The translations under genes were made by a program, and so were the position numbers. Below the pieces are notes generated by a model. That model saw only the letters and a program-made list of their open reading frames with translations, ran no database searches and was not told where the DNA came from. This document shows positions 1 through 6,701 of a stretch of DNA of 26,701 bases, in pieces (positions within the stretch are counted from its first letter, which is position 1; each line of letters begins with the position of its first letter). This DNA comes from Clostridiales bacterium (GTDB lineage Bacteria; Bacillota; Clostridia; Christensenellales; CAG-314), in the NCBI GenBank assembly GCA_003537755.1, contig DPQS01000004.1, positions 42,857 through 69,557 of the forward strand, read 5' to 3'.

Positions 1-60
1 GAAAGAAAGAAGTACGGCTTGAAGAAAGCTCGTAAGGCTCCTCAATTCAGCAAGAGATAA
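1..60 (+). CDS. rpsI: 30S ribosomal protein S9, C-terminal fragment
   Basis: Frame 1 reads ERKKYGLKKARKAPQFSKR and then TAA. This is the highly conserved basic tail of ribosomal protein S9, which reaches into the P site of the small subunit and contacts tRNA. Only the last 19 codons are in the window; the gene starts upstream. In most Bacillota rpsI follows rplM (L13), so L13 probably lies just outside. A strong terminator follows at once, so rpsI closes its operon and the next gene is independently expressed. Identification is confident because the GLKKAR-APQFSKR ending is diagnostic. Confidence 0.95.
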   Translation, partial: ERKKYGLKKARKAPQFSKR

Positions 61-87
61 TCTTTCCAAAGAGAAAACGATTCAATC

Positions 88-117
88 AAAAAGGACATCC
101 CGTCGGATGTCCTTTTT
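88..117 (+). terminator. Rho-independent terminator of rpsI
   Basis: A 13-bp perfect stem (AAAAAGGACATCC at 88-100 and GGATGTCCTTTTT at 105-117) closes on a 4-base loop CGTC. Its A-tract/T-tract flanks could also end transcription from the minus strand. It sits 27 bases after the rpsI stop. Confidence 0.93.
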
Positions 118-475
118 ACGTTTTGTTTGCAAATTTTTGTTGGCTGAGAAATGGTTGTGTGTCAAATGTTGGGGTGCAAGAAAATTCCCGCACTGTAAAA
201 TAATTTGCATTTTTGCTGTTTGCGGTTGGTTGCGGCAAATTTAAACGAATGAGACTAAATAAGCCGAATCAAACTATATTCAGCATCGGCGCGTTTTGAT
301 AGCGGTAGCTCGGGTATGTTGCGCACGGTTGCAAAAACCGTGGAATAATGATACAATAATATACTAAGTAAAGGTATGCCGAAAAAACCGTTAAAAAGGT
401 TGCAATGTTGCTTGTGTGGACTAAACCGGGCTTGAAACGTAATTCTGAAATTTTGTCAAAGGCGGTGGAAACGTC
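118..475. other. Intergenic region between rpsI terminator and the ApbE fusion gene
   Basis: About 360 bases without a convincing gene. It contains one good promoter (329-357) whose -35 box overlaps a dyad, ACGGTT at 325-330 and AACCGT at 336-341 around GCAAA, which could be an operator. The stretch 118-320 is AT-rich and I see no riboswitch signature in it; in particular I find no FMN-element core although the downstream gene is flavin-related. Open frames on the minus strand here are low-complexity shadows. Confidence 0.6.
329..357 (+). promoter_or_regulatory. Probable sigma-70/SigA promoter for the ApbE-NusG II operon
   Basis: TTGCAA at 329-334 and TACAAT at 352-357 are separated by 17 bases. 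The predicted transcript starts near 364 and leaves a leader of about 110 nt before the GTG start at 476. The -35 box lies inside the ACGGTT/AACCGT dyad (325-341). Confidence 0.65.
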
Positions 476-2416
476 GTGAAAAAACGCATACGTATCGTAA
501 TATTTGCGTTGCTGCTTGTCGTTTGTTCGGCAAGCCTTTGCGCGTGCGGCATTTTTGACATCGGCAACGGCAACACGGCAAAGGCAACAGTCGTCGCAAC
601 GGTTGCGGAAGAACACGACAAATACACGTTGTACGACCTGACTGCGGACGGCAAGCATGTGGGTGTGCGTATCGCGGGTGCCTTTTTCGGAATAAGCGCG
701 CGCGACGTGTACGTTGACATCTATTACGACGGCGCATGTTGGAACGAAACGGAGCTTGCAACGGCAGAAAAGGAAACGAAGGAAAACCTGCAAACGGCGG
801 TCAACGAAATAGTGCTTGCGGCAACTACCGTAAACGATGTGTGCAACACTTTGCTTGACGGAAGCGGCGGCAACAGCCCGTCGGACATTTGGCGGTACAA
901 CAATGCCGAGCCGGGCGCGCGCCTGGAAATAAACCACCACACGTACAAAATGTTGTCGCTTGCAAAACAAATGTATGCCGAAACGGACGGACGTTTTAAC
1001 CCCGCGTTGTTTCGCGCCGTGGATTTGTGGGGATTTTCGGCACGTTTTACCGACGGCGTTTACAAAAGGTACACGCAAAACTACGATAGAACCTTCGATT
1101 ACGTAAACAATTCCTATCCGTTACCGGACGACAAGTTTGTCGCGGCGTTTGCCGACGAAGATTTTGTCAGGTTTGACGACGTAACGGAAGAAGTTGACGA
1201 CAGGTATTTTGTAACAAAATCTGCGGCCACGGTGACGGTTGACGGTGTGACGTATTCGCGTTGGATAGATCTTGGCGGCATTGCCAAGGGGTACGTGTGC
1301 GACCTCATCGAACAAACGCTGGCAAGCAAAGATCTGACAAAATACTACGCAAGCGTCGGCGACAGCAGCGCGGTGTGCGGAAGCGACTACGACGGCGAAC
1401 AATTTGACCTTGCGGTGGTCAATCCCTTCAGTCCGTCTACGGCGGCGTGTCTGGTGTATGTATCGGGCGGCGGTGTGTCAAGCAGCGGACTGTACAACCG
1501 CAACTACACCGTTGACGGAAAGGTGTACGCGCACATTATCGACGGCGCAAACGGACGACCGACGACCTCGGGTGTGTACGGCGTTACGATGATTACGGGC
1601 TGTTCCCAAGCGGCTGTAGCGGATTGTCTTACTACGGCACTTTCCCAAATGACAGTCGGGCAAATTACAGATTTTATCAACGGCTATGCCGCGCAAAACG
1701 ACATTACGGTGCTCGCGTTTGTGCGTACCGTAGACGGCAAAAAGCAATTGCTTACAAATTGCGACTACCTTCGTCCGTCAAAAGGCGGCGGCAACGACAT
1801 AGCAAATGCGTTGAAAAAAGTGGACGGCAAGTATGTTTACGACGAATCGGCAACGTCGGATGCCGAGCAACAACAAAACGCAAAAACCGTTACGATTGCA
1901 GTGCTGTGTGCCACATTAGCTGTTTTAATAGTAGTTAGTGTCGTTTTGTGCGTGGTAAATCGTCGCAGAAAGCAAAACATCGTGTACAAGGAACAAGCGG
2001 CTTTCAGACGTGCGGACATTTACGTGTATTTTGCCGTGGCAACGCTTGTAGTGCTGTTGTTTGTGGCGTGCGCACGTCCTGTGGGGCAGGTTGCGACAAC
2101 CGTCAAAGCGGTGGATATGGAAAGCGGCAAAACGCTGTTTGCCTACGACATCGCAAACGGCAAATGGCAGACTTTTGGCGAAGGCGGCATTACCTGCGAA
2201 GTGGTTCAGAACGGACAAAGCCTGACGGTAACCGTAAATAGAGGCAGCGACGGAAAATACAACACATTTGAGATTGTCCCGAGTGCCGACGGCGTAAATG
2301 TCGCAATGAAGGCGGCAGAGTGCGGCATTCACAAAGATTGCATCCGCGTGTTCGGAACGATAAGCGCAGGCAGCATTGTGTGCAGTCCCAACATGCTTAA
2401 GGTAATTGTAGAGTAA
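476..2416 (+). CDS. ApbE-type FAD:protein FMN transferase lipoprotein fused to a NusG domain II (FmnB-EetA-like)
   Basis: Starts at GTG 476, preceded by a G-rich ribosome site (GGTGG at 464-468). A signal peptide ends in a lipobox LCAC (Cys24). Residues about 45-430 form an ApbE domain: TDGRFNPALF (170-179), IDLGGIAKGY (264-273), AHIIDGANGRP (352-362) and VADCLTTAL (381-389) match the substrate- and Mg-binding motifs of this family, which moves FMN from FAD onto Ser/Thr of extracellular redox proteins. The usual HI(L/V)DP is HIIDG here. Two membrane segments (about 471-494 and 514-533) flank a basic loop RRRKQNIVYKEQAAFRR, which puts both ends outside. Residues 540-646 resemble NusG domain II proteins, with AECGIHKDCIRVFGTIS and GSIVCSPNMLKVIV. 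In Listeria-type extracellular electron transfer loci these two parts are separate proteins (FmnB and EetA). It sits 47 bases before an EetB-like gene. Domain calls are confident; the electron-transfer role is inference. Confidence 0.88.
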   Translation: MKKRIRIVIFALLLVVCSASLCACGIFDIGNGNTAKATVVATVAEEHDKYTLYDLTADGKHVGVRIAGAFFGISARDVYVDIYYDGACWNETELATAEKETKENLQTAVNEIVLAATTVNDVCNTLLDGSGGNSPSDIWRYNNAEPGARLEINHHTYKMLSLAKQMYAETDGRFNPALFRAVDLWGFSARFTDGVYKRYTQNYDRTFDYVNNSYPLPDDKFVAAFADEDFVRFDDVTEEVDDRYFVTKSAATVTVDGVTYSRWIDLGGIAKGYVCDLIEQTLASKDLTKYYASVGDSSAVCGSDYDGEQFDLAVVNPFSPSTAACLVYVSGGGVSSSGLYNRNYTVDGKVYAHIIDGANGRPTTSGVYGVTMITGCSQAAVADCLTTALSQMTVGQITDFINGYAAQNDITVLAFVRTVDGKKQLLTNCDYLRPSKGGGNDIANALKKVDGKYVYDESATSDAEQQQNAKTVTIAVLCATLAVLIVVSVVLCVVNRRRKQNIVYKEQAAFRRADIYVYFAVATLVVLLFVACARPVGQVATTVKAVDMESGKTLFAYDIANGKWQTFGEGGITCEVVQNGQSLTVTVNRGSDGKYNTFEIVPSADGVNVAMKAAECGIHKDCIRVFGTISAGSIVCSPNMLKVIVE

Positions 2417-2463
2417 GCAGATTGAATACTGTCAGAAATTTTTCAAAAGGAGGCGGCGGCAAA

Positions 2464-3084
2464 GTGACAAAGAAAACTGAATTTACTGCCAAGCGTGCAG
2501 CACTTGTTGCGGTGTTGTCCGCCCTTGCGCTGTGTTCGTTTGTGGTGGAAAATCTTTTTCCGCCGTTGTTCCTGCCCGGGGCGAAATTGGGGCTCGGCAA
2601 CGCTTTTTCGCTGTTCGCGCTTATTGTGCTCGGTCCGATTGAAGGCATAGTCGTGGTCGTAATCCGCACTACGCTGGGTAGTCTGATTGTCGGCAACATG
2701 TCGACGCTGCTGTACAGCCTTACCGCAGGGCTTGTCGCGGTGGTGTTGCAGGCAGTGCTTGTGCGTTTTCTGTACCCGACGGTCAGCGTCGTGGCTGTGT
2801 CTGTGTGCGGCGCGGTTGTGCACAACATCACGCAAAACGCTGTCTTTGTGCTGGTAAGTCAAACGCCGCAAATGGTGGCGTATATGCCCTATCTTGCGCT
2901 GACAGGCGTGCTGTCGGGTGTTGTAGTGGGTGTGGCGGTGTGGCTCGCGCTCAGGCTTCTTCCGCAAAGATTGCTCTGTTCGCTCGGCGGCAACAAAGGC
3001 AACGAATTTTTGCCTGTCGAAACGACCGCCCAAAGCGAAACCGACGGCGACAATACGAGTGCGGCGCAGACGGAACAACAATGA
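2464..3084 (+). CDS. Gx transporter family membrane protein (EetB-like, COG4769)
   Basis: I place the start at GTG 2464 because AAAAGGAGG (2445-2453) lies just before it; an upstream TTG at 2422 would put the ribosome site inside the gene. The 206-residue product is almost entirely hydrophobic with about five or six membrane spans. It carries the family hallmarks LFPPLFLPGAKLGLGNAF, VVVVIRTTLGSLIVGNMSTLLYSLTAG and GAVVHNITQNAVFVLVSQ, typical of the Gx transporter family, once labelled heptaprenyl diphosphate synthase component I. The tail (about 185-206) is polar and acidic. Members sit beside NusG-II proteins, ApbE and demethylmenaquinone or flavin genes in electron-transfer loci of Gram-positive bacteria. 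The gap from the preceding gene is 47 bases with no terminator, so the two form one operon. The substrate is not known from sequence. Confidence 0.82.
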   Translation: MTKKTEFTAKRAALVAVLSALALCSFVVENLFPPLFLPGAKLGLGNAFSLFALIVLGPIEGIVVVVIRTTLGSLIVGNMSTLLYSLTAGLVAVVLQAVLVRFLYPTVSVVAVSVCGAVVHNITQNAVFVLVSQTPQMVAYMPYLALTGVLSGVVVGVAVWLALRLLPQRLLCSLGGNKGNEFLPVETTAQSETDGDNTSAAQTEQQ

Positions 3085-3113
3085 GCCCGGTTACCGTCAC
3101 GTAACAAAAAAAT

Positions 3114-3173
3114 CAATACGTATTGTAAAATTTCTTACAAAAATACAAAAAAAATCGCTTGCATGGTATGCAA
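3114..3173. promoter_or_regulatory. Cluster of three short dyads upstream of the pyridoxamine kinase gene
   Basis: The 104-base gap before the kinase gene holds CAATACGTATTG (3114-3125, perfect palindrome), TTGTAA-N6-TTACAA (3123-3140) and TTGCAT-GGT-ATGCAA (3159-3173). No consensus promoter with 16-18 spacing is obvious; TTGTAA (3123) to TACAAA (3144) has only 15 bases between. The dyads are operator-like, but binding is inference. Confidence 0.4.
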
Positions 3174-3188
3174 ACGACGTGAGGAAAA

Positions 3189-4013
3189 ATGAAAAGTATC
3201 CTGGTAATAAACGATATTTCCGGCTTGGGCAATTGCTCGATGGCGGCAAACCTGCCGATTTTTACAAAAATGGGCTACTACTGCATGCCGTTGCCTACGG
3301 CTGTGTTCAACTGTCAGACGGGATTTGACGGCTTCAAAGTAATGCCAAATCGCAGCATTGCCGAGTTTGCCGACGGTATGACTTCCAGGCGCAAACCCGA
3401 CTCCGTTTATGTGGGCTTTTGCAACGACACTCGTACGCTTGCCGAAGTCGCAACGGTGCTTACGTCGTTAAACTGCGCCGACTCTTGCAAAATCGTCGAC
3501 CCCGTAATGGGTGACAACGGCAAACTGTATCCCGTTTTTGACAGCGACTACGTTGACGAAATGAAGCGCGTGGTGCGCCTTGCCGATTACATTACCCCCA
3601 ATGTCACGGAGGCATGCCTGCTTGCGGGCATCGACTACGCCGCGCTTGCCGCAAACATCGGTCGCGAGAGTTTTGCCGACACGTGTCTTGCTGCATTTGC
3701 CGACTTTACAAACCTCGTCGGCTGCAAAAATGCAGTCATTACAGGCGTAGATTGCGGCATACGCATTGTCAACATTGTGCTTGAACAGGGCAAGCAACCT
3801 GTCGTGATGGGCAACGGGCGCGTTGACGGCGTGTTTTCGGGTACGGGCGATGTGTTCAGTTCGGTGCTGACAGGATCGGTTCTTGCGGGGTTGCCCCTTG
3901 ACATCGCAACCTACAAAGCGGCGGAATTTGTCAAAACCGCCCTGTGGGAAACGCAGTGCGACGACCGTCGTTTCGGCGTAGAATTCTGCCGCGTAATCGA
4001 CAGGCTCGACTGA
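3189..4013 (+). CDS. Pyridoxamine/pyridoxal kinase
   Basis: A 274-residue cytosolic ribokinase-fold enzyme that phosphorylates pyridoxal, pyridoxamine or pyridoxine with ATP in PLP salvage. Visible signatures are VINDISGLGNCSM (6-18), PLPTAVFNCQTGFDG (34-48), KIVDPVMGDNGKLYP (101-115), ITPNVTEACLLAG (135-147) and the catalytic GTGDVFSSVLTG (218-229, base Asp221). The length is normal for PdxY/PdxK-type kinases. The start ATG 3189 has GAGG at 3181-3184, close but acceptable. It follows the Gx transporter gene by 104 bases and may be read partly from the same transcript; its 3' end almost touches the convergent antitoxin gene (4 bases apart). Sequence alone does not settle pyridoxamine versus pyridoxal preference, so I leave the symbol empty. 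Confidence 0.9.
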   Translation: MKSILVINDISGLGNCSMAANLPIFTKMGYYCMPLPTAVFNCQTGFDGFKVMPNRSIAEFADGMTSRRKPDSVYVGFCNDTRTLAEVATVLTSLNCADSCKIVDPVMGDNGKLYPVFDSDYVDEMKRVVRLADYITPNVTEACLLAGIDYAALAANIGRESFADTCLAAFADFTNLVGCKNAVITGVDCGIRIVNIVLEQGKQPVVMGNGRVDGVFSGTGDVFSSVLTGSVLAGLPLDIATYKAAEFVKTALWETQCDDRRFGVEFCRVIDRLD

Positions 4014-4017
4014 CCTT

Positions 4018-4242
4018 TTACAGCCACTTTGCGCGGGAAATTTCCTTTTTGGCGGCGCGGTCGATACGCTCGTCGGACATGGACAGCGCAGGGTGCATTG
4101 CCTCAACGTCAATAAGTACAAATTTGGGTTTGTTGTTTTTCATTATCACCACGCAACCGTTGTCCTCTGCCTGGCGTACCACTTTGGAAAAATTTTGATT
4201 GGCTTCCGTCATGGATACCATCTGATTACTGTCAATAAGCAT
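4018..4242 (-). CDS. Solitary Phd/YefM-family antitoxin
   Basis: The 74-residue product begins MLIDSNQMVSMTEANQNFSK and continues VVRQAEDNGCVVIMKNNKPKF, then VLIDVEAM. This is the Phd/YefM antitoxin fold: N-terminal DNA-binding dimer with the conserved (S/T)xTEA-xxNF(S/A)K segment and the 'vvIxKNnkPkaVLI' strand. The polar C-terminal stretch (about 50-74, SDERIDRAAKKEISRAKWL) would be the toxin-binding tail. No RelE/YoeB, Doc or other toxin gene is next to it: downstream is the convergent kinase gene, upstream is a non-coding stretch. It may act as an orphan autoregulator, neutralise a distant toxin, or be the remnant of a pair. A consensus minus-strand promoter lies 230 bases upstream (4473-4501). 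Confidence 0.8.
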   Translation of the reverse strand: MLIDSNQMVSMTEANQNFSKVVRQAEDNGCVVIMKNNKPKFVLIDVEAMHPALSMSDERIDRAAKKEISRAKWL

Positions 4243-4516
4243 ATTTACCCCTTTGTCGGCGTTTACGTCGGCATTTTTTTTGTCAATTTGTGGCGCAGCG
4301 GTTCAATCGGCGACCGTTTGTTGTATTTTTCGCAAACAAAATACGCGGCACGTCAAAAAAACACTCCGCCGCTATTGTAGTAACAAATTCATTGTCGACG
4401 CCGCATTGTTTGCCTTCCGCAATGCGACTCCAACCTGTCGCTTGCCCGGTCTGTTGCCCTTTCCGCACACCAATTGTACCACAAATATAGGATAAATACA
4501 ACCCCTGTTTTCCATA
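4243..4516 (-). other. Leader/intergenic region upstream of the antitoxin gene
   Basis: About 270 bases between the antitoxin start and the ATPase terminator. The minus-strand promoter at 4473-4501 would give a leader of roughly 220 nt. A 61-codon open frame (minus strand, GTG at 4468 to stop at 4283) fits exactly in this leader; it contains VDNEFVTTIAAECFFDVPRI and matches nothing I recognise. With no clear ribosome site, it may be a decayed gene, a small protein, or a chance frame. No RNA family is apparent. Confidence 0.35.
4473..4501 (-). promoter_or_regulatory. Promoter for the antitoxin transcript, with operator-like spacer
   Basis: On the minus strand TTGTAT (4501-4496) and TACAAT (4478-4473) are 17 bases apart. 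The spacer contains the plus-strand string TATAGGATAAAT (4486-4497), identical to one arm and the centre of the 22-bp palindrome at 6638-6659. Confidence 0.6.
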
Positions 4517-4556
4517 AAAAAACCGAGAAAAACCAAACTGGTTTTCCTCGGTTTTG
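4516..4556 (-). terminator. Rho-independent terminator of the MsmX-like ATPase gene
   Basis: Arms AAAACCGAG (4519-4527) and CTCGGTTTT (4547-4555) pair over 9 bp; an inner 6-bp stem AAAACC/GGTTTT (4529-4534/4540-4545) follows after one mismatch, with loop AAACT. On the minus strand the hairpin runs into seven T (complement of 4516-4522). It lies 20 bases beyond the ATPase stop. Confidence 0.9.
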
Positions 4557-4575
4557 TGTATTGTCGGTAAAACGA

Positions 4576-6483
4576 TTATGCAAGGCGGATTCCGCGAGCA
4601 ACTTCGTGTACTTCGATTTCGTTGATGTCGGGTACAAGAACAACTTCGCTCGAGGCAAAGCCGGCTGCTACGGATACGTTTACGGTCGTTTCGCCCACTT
4701 TGCATGAAGCGAATGATTCGTTGACGTAGTTTGCCACGTTTTCAACGGTTGCCGCAATGCCGTCGTCGCCTACCGTCACCTGGTACGGCGTAAACTTAAC
4801 TTGCAATTCCTTGTTGAAGATGTCCTGACCGCCGCCGTTGATAAGGCGCAGTGCAAGCGCGCGCGGGCAATCGAACTTGTGACCGGCAATTTCCAGATAG
4901 AACGCCAGATCCTTGACCTTCTTGGTACGTCCGTTGACTTCCTTTTCCACAACAATCTTTTCCTTGCAAAGTTTTGCAGGCAAAATGTTGGTAAGTGCAA
5001 GCGGTGCAACGATTACTTCGTTGTTTTGTTCAAGCGTTATTTGTTTAAGGTCGATGTCAATCTTGACAGCCTTGCCTGCTTCAAGCGCTTCGTCCTTGTC
5101 TACGATTGCAAACAGAACGCGGTCGGCAACCTGCAGGTGTACAAGGCGTGCGCCGTTGATGTTTTCTTCGGTGATTACCGTCGCGGGGATGGTTTTGCCG
5201 AGGCGTACCGCATCCGTCGGGATGACAACTTCGTACTTGCCTGCTTCTGCATTGATGGCTTGAGGAAGAGCAATCTTTGCGCCCAGCATTTGCAGTTTTT
5301 TGCCTGCAACTTCGGCGTCGACGATGATTTGTTCGGGGATACGGGGCGCGATGGTGCGTTCCGTTTCGCTGTCGAACACGCGCAGGTGTTCAAGACCCAT
5401 GCTGATTTCGATTTCCTGACCGATTTCAAATTCCGTGCCGGCAAGTGCCTTGATGATGATGCGCGTCGGGCTTTCGGCAACGGTATCTGCGCTGTTGAGG
5501 TTGAGGTCGGCAAATACCTGGCATTCCGTACCAAGTTCTTCGACGTGGAACACGCGGCACTTAGCCTTGAATGGGTAGTGGTTGGGGTCTACGCTGATGT
5601 GTTCCGCACGGATACCCAGCGTAACGGATTTTTGTCCGTCAAGATACTTGCGGTCTGCCTTGGTGAAGAAACTGTACGGGGTGTCGATTTCGATACCGGT
5701 GTTTGCAAAGTTTACAAGTACGCGGTTGCCGTCGTGCAGTTTAAGCGTGCCTTCGAAGAAGTTCATTTGCGGCGTTCCGATGAAGCCTGCCACAAACTTG
5801 TTGCAGGGGAAGCGGTACAGGTTGCGCGGCGTGTCGATTTGTTGTACGTAGCCGTCCTTCATTACTACGATACGGGTACCCATGGTCATTGCTTCAACCT
5901 GGTCGTGGGTAACGTAAATGAAGGTTGTCTGCAACTTGTGGTGCAGCTTGCTGATTTCGCTGCGCATTGCGGTACGCAGTTTTGCGTCAAGGTTGCTCAG
6001 GGGTTCGTCCAGAAGGAACACCTTGGGTTCACGCACGATTGCGCGACCGAGTGCGACACGCTGACGTTGACCGCCGGACATTGCCTTGGGTTTGCGGTCA
6101 AGATATTCCGTAATGCCCAGGATTTCTGCCGCTTCGCGTACCTTGCGGTCGATTTCGTCCTTTGGTACCTTGCGCAGTTTAAGACCGAACGCCATGTTTT
6201 CGTACACCGTCATGTGGGGGTACAGTGCGTAGTTCTGGAACACCATTGCGATGTCGCGGTCTTTGGGTTCCATATCGTTTACCACTACGTCGCCGATACG
6301 CAGTTCGCCTGCGGTGATTTCTTCAAGACCGGCAATCATACGAAGGGTTGTGGACTTACCGCAGCCGGACGGTCCGACGAATACGATAAACTCTTTGTCT
6401 TCGATGTCCATTGTAAAGTCGTTTACCGCCTTTACGCCGTTGGGGTACACCTTGTAGATGTGGTTAAGTTGCAGACTTGCCAT
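4576..6483 (-). CDS. MsmX/UgpC-type sugar ABC transporter ATP-binding protein with long C-terminal extension
   Basis: The 635-residue ATPase powers CUT1-type sugar importers. All ATPase motifs are intact: Walker A GPSGCGKST (37-45), Q-loop VFQNYALYP (Gln83), signature MSGGQ (135-139), Walker B VFLLDEP (155-161) and switch His193 (VTHDQ). Residues about 240-380 are the usual TOBE/MalK regulatory part (LGIRAEHI at 289-296, GLEHLRVFD at 363-371). Family members normally end near 360-380; about 255 more residues follow, beta-rich, with no motif I recognise. Ribosome site GGAGG (minus strand, 6494-6490) precedes ATG. There is no permease beside it, so like Bacillus MsmX it may serve several transporters. 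It has its own consensus promoter and terminator and lies downstream of the AraC-family gene. Confidence 0.93.
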   Translation of the reverse strand: MASLQLNHIYKVYPNGVKAVNDFTMDIEDKEFIVFVGPSGCGKSTTLRMIAGLEEITAGELRIGDVVVNDMEPKDRDIAMVFQNYALYPHMTVYENMAFGLKLRKVPKDEIDRKVREAAEILGITEYLDRKPKAMSGGQRQRVALGRAIVREPKVFLLDEPLSNLDAKLRTAMRSEISKLHHKLQTTFIYVTHDQVEAMTMGTRIVVMKDGYVQQIDTPRNLYRFPCNKFVAGFIGTPQMNFFEGTLKLHDGNRVLVNFANTGIEIDTPYSFFTKADRKYLDGQKSVTLGIRAEHISVDPNHYPFKAKCRVFHVEELGTECQVFADLNLNSADTVAESPTRIIIKALAGTEFEIGQEIEISMGLEHLRVFDSETERTIAPRIPEQIIVDAEVAGKKLQMLGAKIALPQAINAEAGKYEVVIPTDAVRLGKTIPATVITEENINGARLVHLQVADRVLFAIVDKDEALEAGKAVKIDIDLKQITLEQNNEVIVAPLALTNILPAKLCKEKIVVEKEVNGRTKKVKDLAFYLEIAGHKFDCPRALALRLINGGGQDIFNKELQVKFTPYQVTVGDDGIAATVENVANYVNESFASCKVGETTVNVSVAAGFASSEVVLVPDINEIEVHEVARGIRLA

Positions 6484-6569
6484 AATTTTCCTCCGAAAAT
6501 TTTGTTTTTAATTTAAGTCGGACAGATATTTCCGCGGCGGAAAAATGCCCCGACAAATAATATAGTTTG

Positions 6570-6598
6570 ATTATACACGTAAAAAAATACCGTGTCAA
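6570..6598 (-). promoter_or_regulatory. Consensus promoter of the MsmX-like ATPase gene
   Basis: On the minus strand TTGACA (6598-6593) and TATAAT (6575-6570) match the sigma-70 consensus perfectly with 17-base spacing. The leader to ATG 6483 is about 80 nt. Such a strong promoter suggests abundant expression unless repressed. Confidence 0.88.
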
Positions 6599-6637
6599 TA
6601 CCTTTTTGCAATAAAAAACGCTTGTTCACCATTAAAA

Positions 6638-6659
6638 TATAGGATAAATTTATCCTATA
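6638..6659. promoter_or_regulatory. Perfect 22-bp palindrome, probable operator
   Basis: The arm TATAGGATAAA (6638-6648) is followed directly by its exact reverse complement (6649-6659). It lies 40 bases upstream of the -35 box of the ATPase promoter, between it and the AraC-family gene. Position fits an activator site, or a repressor site acting at a distance. Fifteen bases including its left arm recur at 4483-4497. Confidence 0.7.
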
Positions 6660-6701
6660 CGTTATACTATAGTCATTTTTGCACGATTTTTGATGACAAA
6701 A

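Noticed and set aside
3069..3109. Terminator after the Gx transporter gene (GTTAC-CGTCAC-GTAAC)
   Set aside because: The stem is only 5 bp and is followed by A residues instead of T on the plus strand, so it is not a convincing terminator.
4801..6516. 571-codon open frame on the plus strand
   Set aside because: It is antisense to the MsmX-like ATPase gene, which has intact catalytic motifs, ribosome site, promoter and terminator. The antisense product is Cys/Phe/Val-rich with no motif; long antisense frames are common in GC-skewed codon usage here.
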